Of a stretch of 64,000 bases of DNA, positions 36,306-46,808 are shown piece by piece; the first letter of the stretch is position 1; the number at the start of each line of letters is the position of its first letter. A model generated the notes under the pieces. The model did no database searches. It saw only the letters and a program-made list of their open reading frames with translations, and had not been told where the DNA came from. The DNA lies in NCBI GenBank assembly GCA_900473795.1, contig UCMT01000027.1, positions 159,316 to 223,315 of the forward strand, in the 5' to 3' direction. The stretch comes from Hyphomicrobiales bacterium. GTDB lineage: Bacteria; Pseudomonadota; Alphaproteobacteria; Rhizobiales; Rhizobiaceae. Position numbers and translations under genes: made by a program.

Positions 36306-38619
36306 GGGAAGTATCCTTATCCTGTCTGTCTTCGGTACCGCCGCTCTGTCCGGCCGGCGGCAAAATAATGCGGATCATGGCGCCCTGTCCGTGATCGAAA
36401 TCGGCGGGCGCATCATGCAATTCCAATTGTCCGCCGTGGTCCTCAATGATCTTCTTGACGATCGCAAGGCCGAGGCCGGTGCCCTTCTCCCGCATCGTCA
36501 TGTACGGCTCGAGAATGCGGTGACGGTTTTCGGTCGGTAGCCCCTTGCCGTTGTCGATGATGTCGACAACGAACTGGCCGCTCGTTTCATTGCGTCTCGA
36601 ACGGACCAGCACGCGGCGATCACCGCGAACGGCGTCGGCCGGCAAGGCCTCGATCGCCTCGACCGCGTTCTTGATGATGTTGCCGAAAGCCTGGCCGAGC
36701 ATGCGGCCGTCGAAGGTGCCATCGAGCGGTTCGTCACCGAAGTCGCGGATGAAGGTCACATGGGTGTTGCCCATCTCGCGCAGGAAGACGGCATCCTTGA
36801 GGATGTTGCGCAGGTCAGCCTGTTCCTTTGTCGGCTTCGGCATCCGCGCAAAGCCGGAGAATTCATCGACCATCCGGCCGATATCCTCGACCTGGCGAAC
36901 GATCGTGTCGGTGCATTGATCGAACACTGTCCGGTCGTCCTGATTGATCTGCTTGCCGTAGCGGCGCTTCAGGCGCTCGGCGGAAAGCTGGATCGGCGTC
37001 AGCGGGTTCTTGATCTCATGGGCGATGCGGCGGGCGACGTCGGCCCAGGCGGTCGAGCGCTGGGCGATGACCAGATCGGTGATGTCGTCGACGGTGATAA
37101 CGTAGGATTCCTTGGCATCGTGCGATTCCTCACGCGTCACCTGAACATTCAGCGTGCGCTCCGTGCCGCCACGCAGGATATTGATCTGCTTGCGGTAGTC
37201 GTTGCGATGGCGGCTGGCCGCCTCGCTCAGCACCTGTTCGATCTCAGGTGCCACGTCGCCAAGTCTTTCGCCGACAAGTTCCAGGATCGGGCGCGAGAGG
37301 AAATGTTCGGACGACGGATTGGCGATGGTAATACGCCGGTCATCCTCGACCCCGATCACCGCAGCGGTGACCCCGGAAAGAACGGCCTCGATAAACCTCC
37401 GCCGGTCGTCCATCTCGTCCTTCGCCTCAAGGATCTGGTCCCGCTGCGTCCGGATTTCGGCAATCATCTTGTTGAACGTGCGCGACAGGCTGCCGACATC
37501 GCCGTCGACGGTATGCACAGGCACCACCACATTCAGGTTGCCGCTCGCCACACTGTCGGCAGCGCCGATCAGGAGCCGGATCGGCCGCACGATCCGGTCG
37601 GCAACCGCAATTGCGGTCCAGATGGCAGCGAGCAGGACAATCAGTGCAAAACCGAGATAGAGCACGCCGAAGGCTACCTGCAGCGATGTGCGTCCGGCTT
37701 CGAGATTCTTGTATTCGGCGGTGTTCTCTTCCATCAGCCGCATCGAGCGCATGACCTTGGGGTCAACGCTGCGAACGGTGTAAAGATAGGCTCCATCGAT
37801 GTTGTCAATCGGGATGACTGCACCGACAAGATTGGTCACGCCGGGGGGGATGAGGGTCGGCTGTCCCGACGCGGTGCTGAGCAGCGCATCCCTCGGAATC
37901 GCCGGCAACGGCCGTTCGGTGGGGATACTCGCCTGCAGAATGGGCGATCCGTCCGCGCGTACCAGGAAAGCGCCCAACATGCCGCGCCCGCGGGCCTGGC
38001 GCGTCATCAGGTCGATAAAGCCGGTGCGGTCGAGGCTGTAGAGCTGACGGTTACGCTCCAGGTCATTGGCCATGGAGACCGTCTGCCCCTGGAGATAGCT
38101 GGCATTTTCAAGCACATAGGCCTGCGCGACGTCGAGCGAGGAGTTGACGATCGACTGCGTGCGCAGCGAAAACCAGCGATCGAGACCGACATCAAGCGTT
38201 ATCGTGGCAAAGATCGCAACCAGAATGGCCGGAGTGATCGCGACGATCGAAAACAGCGCAACGATGCGAACATGCAGTCGAGCCGCTGCCCGGCCGCGGT
38301 TGCGGGCTTTCAGAAGGCGCAGGATCTCACGGCCGATCAGGAACATCAGGCCGATAACAAACAGCGCATTGATCGCCGCAGAGCCGATGATGATGTTGGT
38401 TTCCGGCCTGATCGGTGTCAGGCCGAGAAGAATAAGCAACGATACGATCGCGCAGGCGAGCGCACCGGTTGCCAGAACAAGACCAGGAAACGCGAAGGAC
38501 GCGCGTCGGTCGTGGCCGATCATCGCAGGCTCATCTTTCGCCACTGGCACAACAAGCCCTTCGGCCATCAAACATGCATCCCCCGACCCGGCGCCGTTTC
38601 GATGAACGACGGCAGGCAT
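36295..38619 (-). CDS. ntrY: Nitrogen-responsive sensor histidine kinase NtrY
   Basis: 774-residue membrane sensor kinase. Two N-terminal membrane segments (about 45-95) and a third (about 120-145) precede an extracytoplasmic sensor region. Another segment (VLYLGFALIVLLAAIW) leads to HAMP, then PAS. The H-box is [20 protein letters not shown] (His 534), with N, G1 and G2 boxes after (NIIKNAVEAIEAL, DNGKGLP, GTGLGLAIVKK). A TTG at 38637 opens the frame, but ATG at 38619 has GGAG six bases ahead. The gene overlaps ntrX. The 141 bases upstream separate it from ntrC, so NtrYX probably has its own promoter. Confidence 0.95.
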   Translation of the reverse strand: MPAVVHRNGAGSGDACLMAEGLVVPVAKDEPAMIGHDRRASFAFPGLVLATGALACAIVSLLILLGLTPIRPETNIIIGSAAINALFVIGLMFLIGREILRLLKARNRGRAAARLHVRIVALFSIVAITPAILVAIFATITLDVGLDRWFSLRTQSIVNSSLDVAQAYVLENASYLQGQTVSMANDLERNRQLYSLDRTGFIDLMTRQARGRGMLGAFLVRADGSPILQASIPTERPLPAIPRDALLSTASGQPTLIPPGVTNLVGAVIPIDNIDGAYLYTVRSVDPKVMRSMRLMEENTAEYKNLEAGRTSLQVAFGVLYLGFALIVLLAAIWTAIAVADRIVRPIRLLIGAADSVASGNLNVVVPVHTVDGDVGSLSRTFNKMIAEIRTQRDQILEAKDEMDDRRRFIEAVLSGVTAAVIGVEDDRRITIANPSSEHFLSRPILELVGERLGDVAPEIEQVLSEAASRHRNDYRKQINILRGGTERTLNVQVTREESHDAKESYVITVDDITDLVIAQRSTAWADVARRIAHEIKNPLTPIQLSAERLKRRYGKQINQDDRTVFDQCTDTIVRQVEDIGRMVDEFSGFARMPKPTKEQADLRNILKDAVFLREMGNTHVTFIRDFGDEPLDGTFDGRMLGQAFGNIIKNAVEAIEALPADAVRGDRRVLVRSRRNETSGQFVVDIIDNGKGLPTENRHRILEPYMTMREKGTGLGLAIVKKIIEDHGGQLELHDAPADFDHGQGAMIRIILPPAGQSGGTEDRQDKDTSHGG

Positions 38620-38760
38620 TTCAAGCTCCGTGGTCAAGAAAATGACCTTCGAGAATCCACCAGAGCGGATTCAGTGGGCGACTCGACACAGGAAGCACCG
38701 CCGCCCTGTGCTTTCTAAGCAACATATTGTGGCGAAAATGCAACGGTTATTGGTGCGAAG

Positions 38761-40215
38761 TCAAGCGCTACGAGAGCTGCGGTAAACGGAAACGCCAAGC
38801 TCACGAATCTTCTTGCGCAAAGTGTTTCGGTTCAAACCAAGCAAGTCGGCAGCCTTGATCTGGTTGCCGCGTGTTGCCGTCAAGGCGGCGAGAATCAAGG
38901 GATATTCCATCTCGGCCAGCACCCGGTCATACAGCCCCGCCGGCGGCAGACCGTCGCCGAATCCCGCGAAATACTGTCGCATGTTTTCTTCCACCGCCTG
39001 GGAAATCGACATCGACCCCGGTCGGCTCGAAGCCTTCTCGATCGGACTGTCGGGAATATCGGAACGCAATTCGCTTTCGATGATCTCCCTGGTGATCACA
39101 TCCTGCGGATAGAGCGCGGTCAGCCGGCGAACGACGTTTTCGAGTTCGCGAACATTGCCGGGCCAAGGATGTGCCTTCATCAGTTCAAGCGCTTCCTGAT
39201 CAAATCGCTTGACGTCGAGACCTTCCTTTTCCGCCTGCTGGACGAAATGGCGAACGAGGTCGGGGATATCCTCGGCGCGATCGCGCAGCGGCGGGAGGCG
39301 CAACGGCACGACATTGAGACGATAATAGAGGTCCTCGCGGAAGAGGCCCTGATTGATCGACTGTTTCAGGTCCTTGTTGGTCGCCGCCACGATGCGAACA
39401 TCGGAACGGATCGGCGTGCGGCCGCCGACCGTGGTATATTCGCCCTGCTGCAGCACGCGCAGCAGCCGTGTCTGCGCGTCCATCGGCATATCGCCGATTT
39501 CGTCGAGAAACAGCGTGCCGCCCTCGGCTTGCTCGAACCGGCCCGTCGAGCGGTTTTGCGCGCCTGTGAAAGCCCCCTTCTCATGGCCGAAGAGTTCCGA
39601 TTCGATGAGGTCGCGCGGGATCGCGGCCATATTGATGGCGACAAACGGACCATTGCGGCGCTTGCCGTAATCGTGCAGCGCGCGCGCCACCAATTCCTTG
39701 CCGGTGCCGGATTCGCCGGTGATCATCAGCGTCAAATCGGTCTGCATCAGACGCGCCAGAACACGGTAGATTTCCTGCATTGCGGCGGAGCGGCCGACCA
39801 GCGGCATGCCGTCCTGCGTGTCGTCGTCCATCTTTGCCGGCTTGCGCTTCGGCTCGGCGAGCGCCCGGCCGATGATCGCGATCAGTTCCGTCAGGTCGAA
39901 GGGCTTGGGCAGGTAGTCATAAGCGCCCTTCTCGGACGCCTTGATCGCCGTCATGAAGGTGTTCTGGGCGCTCATCACCAGCACCGGCAGGTCGGGTCGC
40001 GCCTTCTTGATGCGCGGCAGGAGGTCGAAGGCGTTTTCGTCCGGCATGACCACATCGGTGACGACGAGGTCGCCATCGCCGGCCGCGATCCAGCGCCAGA
40101 GCGTCGCGGCATTCGAGGTGATGCGTACGTCGTAGCCGGCGCGGCTCAGCGCCTGGTTGAGCACCGTGCGGATGGCAGCGTCGTCATCAGCAACGAGAAT
40201 CGTGGCGGCCGTCAT
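38761..40215 (-). CDS. ntrC: Nitrogen regulation response regulator NtrC
   Basis: 484-residue sigma-54 activator. Receiver domain 1-120 with phosphoacceptor Asp 54 ([10 protein letters not shown]). In the AAA+ domain, Walker A is GESGTGKE, the sigma-54 contact loop is [10 protein letters not shown], Walker B is [13 protein letters not shown], and the Arg finger lies in the [20 protein letters not shown] region. The Fis-type helix-turn-helix at the end is [20 protein letters not shown]. The start ATG at 40215 overlaps the ntrB TGA by one base (TGATG), tying its translation to the kinase. Confidence 0.97.
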   Translation of the reverse strand: MTAATILVADDDAAIRTVLNQALSRAGYDVRITSNAATLWRWIAAGDGDLVVTDVVMPDENAFDLLPRIKKARPDLPVLVMSAQNTFMTAIKASEKGAYDYLPKPFDLTELIAIIGRALAEPKRKPAKMDDDTQDGMPLVGRSAAMQEIYRVLARLMQTDLTLMITGESGTGKELVARALHDYGKRRNGPFVAINMAAIPRDLIESELFGHEKGAFTGAQNRSTGRFEQAEGGTLFLDEIGDMPMDAQTRLLRVLQQGEYTTVGGRTPIRSDVRIVAATNKDLKQSINQGLFREDLYYRLNVVPLRLPPLRDRAEDIPDLVRHFVQQAEKEGLDVKRFDQEALELMKAHPWPGNVRELENVVRRLTALYPQDVITREIIESELRSDIPDSPIEKASSRPGSMSISQAVEENMRQYFAGFGDGLPPAGLYDRVLAEMEYPLILAALTATRGNQIKAADLLGLNRNTLRKKIRELGVSVYRSSRSA

Positions 40216-41366
40216 CAAGATTGTCCTTTTACTGTCAGTGGTTCGCTGTCTTCCGCCGTTGGTCCCTTCGACGCGGGCATCAGAACGCGAAATGTCGTTC
40301 GGCTCGACTGGCTGTCGCATTCGACGATGCCGCCATGGCCGCCAATGATCTTGGCAACCAGCGCCAGCCCGAGGCCGGAGCCGTTGGTTTTGGTGGTGAT
40401 GAACGGATCGAACAGATGCGGCAGGAGGTCGGCCGGTACGCCCGGGCCATTGTCATGAACGCAGAATTCGAGCGGCAGCGAGATCTTCTCCCGCGTTCCG
40501 GCAACGGAGAGACGAATGCCCGGCCGATAAGCGGTCGTCAGCATGATCTCGCCATCCGCCTTGTCGGCGACGGCCTCGGCCGCATTCTTGATCAGGTTGA
40601 GGAAGACCTGGATCAGCTGGTCGCGATTGGCATAGACCGGCGGCAGCGACGGATCATAATTCTCGGTAATGCGGATTTTCCGGGCAAAGCCGGCCTTGGC
40701 GACCGCCTTCACATGATCCAACACCGAATGGATGTTGACGGGATGGCGGTCGACCGGCCGTTCGTCGGAGAAGACCTCCATACGGTCGACCAGCGAGACG
40801 ATGCGATCGGTCTCGTCGCAGATCAGTCGTGTCAGCGCGCGGTCGTCGTCATTGACCGATGTTTCGAGAAGCTGGGCAGCGCCCCTGATACCCGACAGCG
40901 GGTTCTTGATTTCGTGGGCCAGCATCGAGGCAAGCCCCGTGACCGAGCGGGCGGCGGCGCGATGGGTGAGCTGCCGATCGATCTTGTCGGCCATCGAGCG
41001 TTCCTGGAAGACGATGACCACCGAGCCTGGTTCAGACAGCACAGGCGCGACATAGAGATCGACGAGCTTGTCGGCACCGAGCCGCGGCGAACTCAGATCG
41101 ACGCGATATTCGTTGACGGCGGCGCGACGTTCGCGCACCTGCTCGATCAGCGTCAGCAGCGGGCTGCCGAACGGAATGAAGGCACTGATGTCGTGGCGGG
41201 CGAGATGGTTGGCGCTGGCACCAAAAAACGACTCCGCCTCCCAGTTCGCAAACGCCACGAGGCCATTTTCGTCGACAAGGATGACAGGGTTCTGGATGGC
41301 GTTGAGAACGGCCATCGGCTTGGAATCCGCGATCTTCTGCTCTTCTTCGCGCAATTTCTCGGTCAT
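40215..41366 (-). CDS. ntrB: Nitrogen regulation sensor kinase NtrB (NRII)
   Basis: 383-residue soluble kinase/phosphatase that phosphorylates NtrC under nitrogen limitation and is switched by PII. A PAS domain (about 15-120) comes first. The H-box is [20 protein letters not shown] with His 151. The ATPase domain shows [19 protein letters not shown] and [12 protein letters not shown]. It has no membrane segment. Its ATG overlaps the dusB stop by four bases (ATGA) and its stop overlaps the ntrC start, giving the dusB-ntrB-ntrC operon known as nifR3-ntrBC. Confidence 0.97.
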   Translation of the reverse strand: MTEKLREEEQKIADSKPMAVLNAIQNPVILVDENGLVAFANWEAESFFGASANHLARHDISAFIPFGSPLLTLIEQVRERRAAVNEYRVDLSSPRLGADKLVDLYVAPVLSEPGSVVIVFQERSMADKIDRQLTHRAAARSVTGLASMLAHEIKNPLSGIRGAAQLLETSVNDDDRALTRLICDETDRIVSLVDRMEVFSDERPVDRHPVNIHSVLDHVKAVAKAGFARKIRITENYDPSLPPVYANRDQLIQVFLNLIKNAAEAVADKADGEIMLTTAYRPGIRLSVAGTREKISLPLEFCVHDNGPGVPADLLPHLFDPFITTKTNGSGLGLALVAKIIGGHGGIVECDSQSSRTTFRVLMPASKGPTAEDSEPLTVKGQS

Positions 41367-42388
41367 GCCGCATCCTTTTCTTCTTCGCGCCCCGATCCGG
41401 CAGCGATCGCTGCGACGGTTTGGGAAAGGACGGCTTTCGGGTCGGTAGAGGTCAGGATCGCCGCCTTCGCCGGTGACGACAGATGCCGCGCGAAGCGGTC
41501 GAGATACCAGCCGATATGTTTTCGGGCATGTCGCAGACCGATATCGGCGCCATAGAATTCGAGCATCATGCCGTAATGTTCGGCGACGATATCCTGAATT
41601 GCCGCAACATCCGGATGCCCGGCCGCACCGGCCAGCACGCCGGCATGCCAGGGCCGCCCTTGGCTGGAGCGGCCGATCATCACGGCATCGGCGCCGGAGC
41701 GCCTCAGAATTTCCTCAGCATCGGCCGTCGTGGCGACATCGCCGTTGGCAACGAGCGGTACCGAAATCACATCGCGAACGGCGCGGATCGCATCCCAATC
41801 GGCACTGCCATTGTAGAACTGCATGCGCGTGCGGCCGTGGATGGTGATCATCTTCACACCGGCCTCTTCCGCTCTTTTGGCGATCTCAGGCGCATTGATG
41901 GAGTTCTCGTCCCAACCAAGACGCATCTTCAGCGTCACCGGCACGTCGACGGCCTTTACGGTCGCCTCGATCAGTGACAGCGCATGGTCGGGATCGCGCA
42001 TCAGGGCAGAACCGGAATAGCCGCCGGTCACCTTCTTGGCCGGGCAGCCCATATTGATGTCGATGACATCAGCGCCATTGCCGGCAGCGATCTTTGCCGC
42101 TTCTGCCATCCAATGGGCTTCGCGTCCGGCGAGCTGGACCATATGCGGATTGATGCCGGAACTTTTGAGGCGCGCCCAGCTTTCCGACGCGTTGCCCACG
42201 AGTTCGCGGCTTGCCACCATCTCGGTGACGACGAGACCTGCGCCGAAACGCCAGGCCAATTGCCGGAAGGGCAAGTCCGTCACACCCGACATCGGTGCGA
42301 GCACGACGCGGTTCCGAAAGGAAAGCCCCCCAACCCGAAACGGCGATGACAAATCCGGTATCTGCAAATGATTATCTTTCGGGCACAT
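41363..42388 (-). CDS. dusB: tRNA-dihydrouridine synthase (DusB/NifR3)
   Basis: 341-residue FMN enzyme reducing uridine in tRNA. The TIM-barrel start is [20 protein letters not shown]. The catalytic Cys lies in [20 protein letters not shown]. The phosphate/FMN site is [13 protein letters not shown], then [16 protein letters not shown]. It is the first gene of the ntrB-ntrC operon, the historical nifR3 position. ATG at 42388 has a weak ribosome-binding site; I kept it because it starts just before the conserved fold. Confidence 0.96.
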   Translation of the reverse strand: MCPKDNHLQIPDLSSPFRVGGLSFRNRVVLAPMSGVTDLPFRQLAWRFGAGLVVTEMVASRELVGNASESWARLKSSGINPHMVQLAGREAHWMAEAAKIAAGNGADVIDINMGCPAKKVTGGYSGSALMRDPDHALSLIEATVKAVDVPVTLKMRLGWDENSINAPEIAKRAEEAGVKMITIHGRTRMQFYNGSADWDAIRAVRDVISVPLVANGDVATTADAEEILRRSGADAVMIGRSSQGRPWHAGVLAGAAGHPDVAAIQDIVAEHYGMMLEFYGADIGLRHARKHIGWYLDRFARHLSSPAKAAILTSTDPKAVLSQTVAAIAAGSGREEEKDAA

Positions 42389-42416
42389 CTTTATTCTGCA
42401 CTATTTTTAGACATAG

Positions 42417-42432
42417 TTGGTAAGCTTGCCAA
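42417..42432. promoter_or_regulatory. Near-perfect palindrome in the dusB-ispDF divergent region
   Basis: TTGGTAAGCTTGCCAA is a 16-bp palindrome with one mismatched pair, centred on AAGCTT and 29 bases upstream of the dusB start. It may be an operator or a leader hairpin of the nifR3-ntrBC operon. No regulator is named. The rest of the 220-base gap shows nothing clear. Confidence 0.3.
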
Positions 42433-42608
42433 GCGATTTCAGTGCCGCGCCACAAAATTCCCTGGAGAACTGGTAAAGGCCCGTCCTTCGCGGTAAATCA
42501 CCACCGCGTCTGAAGTTTTGGACGGGTGTGCCGGCGTTTTTTTAAAGCCGCTCAAACGAGCAGCATTAGGCCCAGACGGTGGTGCATTCGCGGGAAGCCA
42601 TATAGAAA

Positions 42609-43823
42609 ATGCAGACAAAAGAACAGCTTTCCTGTGGTATCGTCATCGTCGCTGCAGGGCGTGGCGAGCGCGCCGGGTCGCAACAGGACGGCCCCAAACA
42701 GTATCGCGTGATCGGTGGACGGCCGGTTATCTCCCATACTCTCGATGTTTTTGCGACCTGGCCGCGGGAAAAGACGATCGTCGTCGTCATTCACCCCGAT
42801 GATGAAGCGCTGTTCCAGCAGGCTCTTGGCCACCTGGCTGACAATAAAACGACCGTCACCCTCGTCCATGGTGGCCCAACGCGCCAACTGTCGGTGCTTG
42901 CCGGGCTGAAGGCACTCGAAGCATCCCGCATCACGCATGTGATGATTCAGGATGCCGTGCGCCCGTTTGTTGATCATGCGCTGCTCGACCGCTGCCTTTC
43001 GGCATTGGCCGGCGGCGCAGAGGCCGTCCTTCCCGCCGTGGCAGTCGCAGACACGCTGAAGCGGGGCTCGCCCGATGGCAAAGTCGTCGAAACCGTGCCG
43101 AGGGCCGGCCTGTTCGCCGCCCAGACACCGCAGTGTTTCCGCTTCGAGCAGATTCTCTCGGCCCATGCGCAAGCCGCCGCATCCGGCCGCGCCGATTTTA
43201 CCGACGACGCCTCGATTGCCGAATGGGCCGGCATGCCCGTGACCTTGGTCGAGGGGTCCGTCGACAATATCAAACTGACGCTCAAACGGGATATCAGCAT
43301 GGCGGACGAAAAACTGAGCCGGAATCCCCTTCCCGACGTGCGTACCGGCAATGGTTACGACGTACACCAGCTTGTCGATGGCGACGGCGTGACGCTCTGC
43401 GGCGTTTTCATCCCGCACGACCAGAAACTGCTCGGTCATTCCGATGCCGATGTGGCGCTACATGCCCTGACGGACGCGCTTTTGGCGACCTGCGGCGCGG
43501 GTGATATCGGCGATCACTTTCCGCCGTCCGAGCCCCAGTGGAAAGGTGCTGCCTCGCGCATCTTCCTCGAACACGCGGCCAAGATCGTTCGCGACCACGG
43601 CGGCACGATCATGAACGCCGATATTTCGCTGATCGCCGAGGCGCCCAAGGTTGGGCCGCACCGCCAGGCGATGCGCGAAAATCTCGCATCCATGCTCGAC
43701 ATCTCCCTCGATCGATGCTCGGTGAAGGCGACGACCAACGAAAAGATCGGCTTCGTCGGCAGGCGCGAGGGCATCGCCGCTATTGCGACCGCAACGGTGG
43801 TTTATGCGGGAGACGGAAAATGA
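42609..43823 (+). CDS. ispDF: Bifunctional IspD/IspF (MEP isoprenoid pathway)
   Basis: 404-residue fusion catalysing two steps of the MEP pathway: CTP + MEP to CDP-ME, and CDP-ME phosphate to the cyclic diphosphate. The IspD part (about 1-230) shows [30 protein letters not shown] and [14 protein letters not shown]. The IspF part (about 245-404) shows GNGYDVHQL (metal-binding D-x-H), [17 protein letters not shown], and the signature [14 protein letters not shown]. The fused form is normal for Rhizobiaceae. It overlaps the downstream CinA-family gene by four bases (ATGA). Confidence 0.97.
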   Translation: MQTKEQLSCGIVIVAAGRGERAGSQQDGPKQYRVIGGRPVISHTLDVFATWPREKTIVVVIHPDDEALFQQALGHLADNKTTVTLVHGGPTRQLSVLAGLKALEASRITHVMIQDAVRPFVDHALLDRCLSALAGGAEAVLPAVAVADTLKRGSPDGKVVETVPRAGLFAAQTPQCFRFEQILSAHAQAAASGRADFTDDASIAEWAGMPVTLVEGSVDNIKLTLKRDISMADEKLSRNPLPDVRTGNGYDVHQLVDGDGVTLCGVFIPHDQKLLGHSDADVALHALTDALLATCGAGDIGDHFPPSEPQWKGAASRIFLEHAAKIVRDHGGTIMNADISLIAEAPKVGPHRQAMRENLASMLDISLDRCSVKATTNEKIGFVGRREGIAAIATATVVYAGDGK

Positions 43824-44320
43824 GCGGCTGGCCCGCGGAAATCGAACACAGGGCGCGCGCATTGATCGCTGCGTTTTCCGAACGCCGCCTGATGGTCGCG
43901 ACGGCGGAATCCTGCACCGGTGGCCTGATCGTCGGCGCGCTGACCGAAATCTCCGGCTCTTCCTCGGTGGTCGACCGCGGTTTCGTCACCTATTCCAACG
44001 ACGCCAAGATCCAGATGCTGGGCGTGGATCCCGCAACGCTTGCCGCACATGGGGCGGTTTCACGCCAGACCGCGGTTGAGATGGCACGCGGTGCCCTTTC
44101 CCACTCGCAGGCCGATATCGCCATCGCCGTGACCGGCATTGCGGGGCCGAGCGGAGGGACGGACGAAAAGCCCGTCGGGCTCGTGCATCTGGCCGCCGCG
44201 AGCCGCGGCGGTGCGGTGCGTCATCGTGAAATGCGCTATGGCGACATCGGCCGCGATGCAATCCGGCTGGCAACAGTGCGGACGGCGCTCGACATGCTGG
44301 CGGAGACGGCAGAAGGCTGA
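43820..44320 (+). CDS. CinA-family protein, nicotinamide-nucleotide amidase (PncC-type)
   Basis: 166-residue C-terminal-CinA domain protein that deamidates NMN to nicotinate mononucleotide in related bacteria. Conserved motifs are [19 protein letters not shown], with the nucleophilic Ser-Cys region, then [15 protein letters not shown] and [20 protein letters not shown]. The N-terminal CinA (molybdopterin-like) domain is absent, as in PncC. The frame is open well upstream, but ATG at 43820 follows GGGAGACGG and overlaps the ispDF stop. It converges on the ratA gene. Confidence 0.93.
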   Translation: MSGWPAEIEHRARALIAAFSERRLMVATAESCTGGLIVGALTEISGSSSVVDRGFVTYSNDAKIQMLGVDPATLAAHGAVSRQTAVEMARGALSHSQADIAIAVTGIAGPSGGTDEKPVGLVHLAAASRGGAVRHREMRYGDIGRDAIRLATVRTALDMLAETAEG

Positions 44321-44340
44321 CGCGTCATAGACGGATGCTT

Positions 44341-44793
44341 TTACACGACGGCATAAATCTCGTCGGCGCGCTTTTCGAAAGCTTCTGAAAACATCCGGAA
44401 GGCCCGATCGAACATGGAGCCCATCAGGGCCCCCAGAATCCGGCTCTTGAACTCATAATCGATAAAGAAATGGACGGAGCAGCCGCCCTCGCCCGCCGGT
44501 TCGAAACGCCAGCGATTGTCGAGGTATCTGAACGGTCCGTCGAGATATTTGACGTCGATGAACCGCTCGGCCTTGTTCAGCAGAACTTGGGTCGTGAAGG
44601 TCTCGCGGATCGCCTTGTAGCCGACCGTCATGTCCGCCACCAGCAGCACCTTGCCGTCGCGCTCCTTGCGGGAGCGAACCGCCAAGGCTTCGCAAAGCGG
44701 CAGGAATTGCGGATATTTTTCCACGTCGGCAATCAGATCGAACATCTGGTCGGGCGTATGCTTGACGGGCCGGTGAGTCTCGAATTGTGGCAT
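44341..44793 (-). CDS. RatA/COQ10-family START-domain protein
   Basis: 150-residue polyketide-cyclase/START-fold protein, homologous to mitochondrial COQ10 (ubiquinone binding) and E. coli RatA. Visible motifs are the N-terminal FETHRPVKHTPDQMFDLIAD, then YPQFLPLCEALAV and WRFEPAGEGGCSVHFFIDY. It has no signal peptide. In alphaproteobacteria the gene normally follows lipA; here two extra genes separate them. The ubiquinone role is more likely than a toxin role, but neither is proved by sequence. Confidence 0.9.
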   Translation of the reverse strand: MPQFETHRPVKHTPDQMFDLIADVEKYPQFLPLCEALAVRSRKERDGKVLLVADMTVGYKAIRETFTTQVLLNKAERFIDVKYLDGPFRYLDNRWRFEPAGEGGCSVHFFIDYEFKSRILGALMGSMFDRAFRMFSEAFEKRADEIYAVV

Positions 44794-44966
44794 GGATTTC
44801 AGATATTCAATGATTTCCGTAAAAACAAGATGGCAGGCTGCAGAGCCCTCGAGCGCCGAGAAATCTGCGCGATCAGGATGAGTTCACCGCGTCGAGTATG
44901 GCTAGCAAACGCCTGGTCTGCCGCCGCGACCGGATACCAAGCACGCGAACATCCAAATTCACAACG

Positions 44967-45548
44967 TCATTGGTCATTGATGGCTCCTTGCAGGCGCGCG
45001 ACGAGAGCACCCATGTCGCAGCGGCTCCTGAGTTGCAGGACAGGCATGCCCGGCGAATACCGGCCTAACCTTTCCACGATGACCGGAGAAACGCGGCGCT
45101 CGAAATTCCAGATGTAGGAAAGGAACTCACGATCCGGCAATTGTTCCGGACAACCGGGCGCCATGTCGGCGCGGACACGGCCGAAACTCGACGCCACCCG
45201 GCAGGTTACCCCCCAAAGACATATCGGCCGCGGAACGCGGACCCAGACGACGAGATCCGTTCGCGGCAGGCGCAAGTCGAAGCTCGACGCGCCGGTCCCG
45301 TCCATGATCCATCGCTCCTCCGCGACCTTGGCGGCAATCAGCGCGCGCTCCTCCGCTTTCGGCCGTTTCGTCCAACCGGGCAGCCAGAAGAAGTCCCGGT
45401 CCATCGAGACGTAAGGCAGGTCAAGTCTGCTCGAGAGCCCTTTCGACAGCGTGCTCTTGCCGCCGCCCGAGCAGCCGATCACGAGAATCCGATCGGCGCG
45501 GCCAAGGATCGGGAGGGCTTCTTCAATTCCGGAAACATAGCGCGGCAT
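44967..45548 (-). CDS. P-loop kinase/adenylate kinase-like protein (topology modulation type)
   Basis: 193-residue nucleotide-binding protein. Walker A is RILVIGCSGGGKSTLSKGLS near residue 25, followed by YVSMDRDFFWLPGWTKRP, a pattern seen in FlaR/adenylate-kinase-like proteins. A Walker B-like DLVVWVRVPRP and an Arg-rich lid also fit a small kinase. The substrate is unknown. ATG at 45548 follows GGAG at six bases, which makes it better than the upstream start at 45584. It sits with the following dioxygenase gene between lipA and ratA. Confidence 0.75.
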   Translation of the reverse strand: MPRYVSGIEEALPILGRADRILVIGCSGGGKSTLSKGLSSRLDLPYVSMDRDFFWLPGWTKRPKAEERALIAAKVAEERWIMDGTGASSFDLRLPRTDLVVWVRVPRPICLWGVTCRVASSFGRVRADMAPGCPEQLPDREFLSYIWNFERRVSPVIVERLGRYSPGMPVLQLRSRCDMGALVARLQGAINDQ

Positions 45549-45653
45549 GACAGGCTCCAGATCTTGGAGCCGCGCACCATACAACTCGATTTCGGATTTG
45601 CAACCGCAGGAAGATGACCCGATCGCAATCAGCAGCTTCTCTTCCGCGCCGTC

Positions 45654-46700
45654 CTAGCGATCGACAACTGTGTCGCGTGCGGAGACCTCGCCAACAGGCT
45701 GCCAGATCAGCCGGCGGAGGCCGAGCCGCGCCAGCCAGTCCTGGACATACCAACTGATGACTTCCTTGCGACCACTGACAAAGGGCAGCCACGCGCTGTC
45801 GAGATTGATGAAGGGCAGGAACGGGTTCGGCCGCTGCGATGCATAGAGCTCGACTCGCACCGACTTGCGTACCGAAAGGCCCCGCGCATGGAAGCCGAAT
45901 GTGTCTCCAACGACCAGCGTATTGGCCGGGACGGAAAATCTCGTCGGTTCGGGAAGGTGAAGCCGCTTCAGCGACGTTGCCGGAATGCGGAACGCCCCGC
46001 CACCGTGTCGCCGCGCCGCCAGAACGCTCATGCGCTTCTGCCAGGCGAGCCGTCGCTTCGTCAGCTTGTGCGAACCGGCAACATAGGTGAACGGCCCCTC
46101 GTCTTCCGGTACGTCATAGAGGAAGAACCAGGCCTTGGCCGTGGAATGGAACGTATCCATGTGCAGATCGGTCTGCGGATCCTTTTCGCCGGGCTTGGCC
46201 GTCGGTTCGCCGAAGATCGTCTGGATGCTGAGCACCGGCTCCACGTTGAAGCCGCCCGCATAGCGGATCGGTCCGGTCCATTTCTCGCTCCTGAGAAACG
46301 AACGCAACATCGGGGAATGGGCCAGCACGTCCGGGGTCAGCGGAATACGACGCGTTACTGCACGGCCCTCCCGCATCTCGCGCGCCGGCGCCTTCAGCGC
46401 CTCCACCTCGGCAACGAGCGTCCTGAAATCCGCCTCCGGCAGGAGATCACGGCGCTCCATATAGCCGTTTTCCGCAAAGAAGGCCCGCTCGGCGTCAGAG
46501 ACCAGGTGCCTTAGCTTTCGGCGGCGCCACTCCATGATGCGCGCAGTCGTCTTCACGCGCCACACATGCAGGCCCTTGCGGTTAAGTCGCTCACTGCCAA
46601 GCACCGGATCGCGGAAATCCTTCCTGCCGGTTACCACTTGAAAAAGACTGTACGGCATAAGAACCGTCGTCTTCACCCTGCCCATCACACCGTCTGCCAT
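45654..46700 (-). CDS. Phytanoyl-CoA dioxygenase family protein
   Basis: 348-residue Fe(II)/2-oxoglutarate-type oxygenase (PhyH superfamily). The facial triad is seen as HMDTFHSTAKAWFFLYDV (His-x-Asp) and the distal His in GDTFGFHARGLSVRKSVR, where the Arg can bind 2-oxoglutarate. The substrate is unknown; many bacterial members modify small molecules or lipids. The C-terminal region is long and basic (WLARLGLRRLIWQ). ATG at 46700 has AGG nine bases ahead. It is on the lipA strand, 108 bases downstream of lipA. Confidence 0.85.
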   Translation of the reverse strand: MADGVMGRVKTTVLMPYSLFQVVTGRKDFRDPVLGSERLNRKGLHVWRVKTTARIMEWRRRKLRHLVSDAERAFFAENGYMERRDLLPEADFRTLVAEVEALKAPAREMREGRAVTRRIPLTPDVLAHSPMLRSFLRSEKWTGPIRYAGGFNVEPVLSIQTIFGEPTAKPGEKDPQTDLHMDTFHSTAKAWFFLYDVPEDEGPFTYVAGSHKLTKRRLAWQKRMSVLAARRHGGGAFRIPATSLKRLHLPEPTRFSVPANTLVVGDTFGFHARGLSVRKSVRVELYASQRPNPFLPFINLDSAWLPFVSGRKEVISWYVQDWLARLGLRRLIWQPVGEVSARDTVVDR

Positions 46701-46808
46701 GGCAAGTTACCTATATCCAAGCCCCGCGCGGGGCGCAGCAAAGCTTCAATTCAGGCATCAAAACAGTCGGCGTCGCCATGTCGCTCGCGCCGCCAAGGCG
46801 TCTGCTTC

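Noticed and set aside
36760..38718. Plus-strand frame of 652 codons
   Set aside because: Antisense to ntrY, where kinase boxes and membrane segments are clear.
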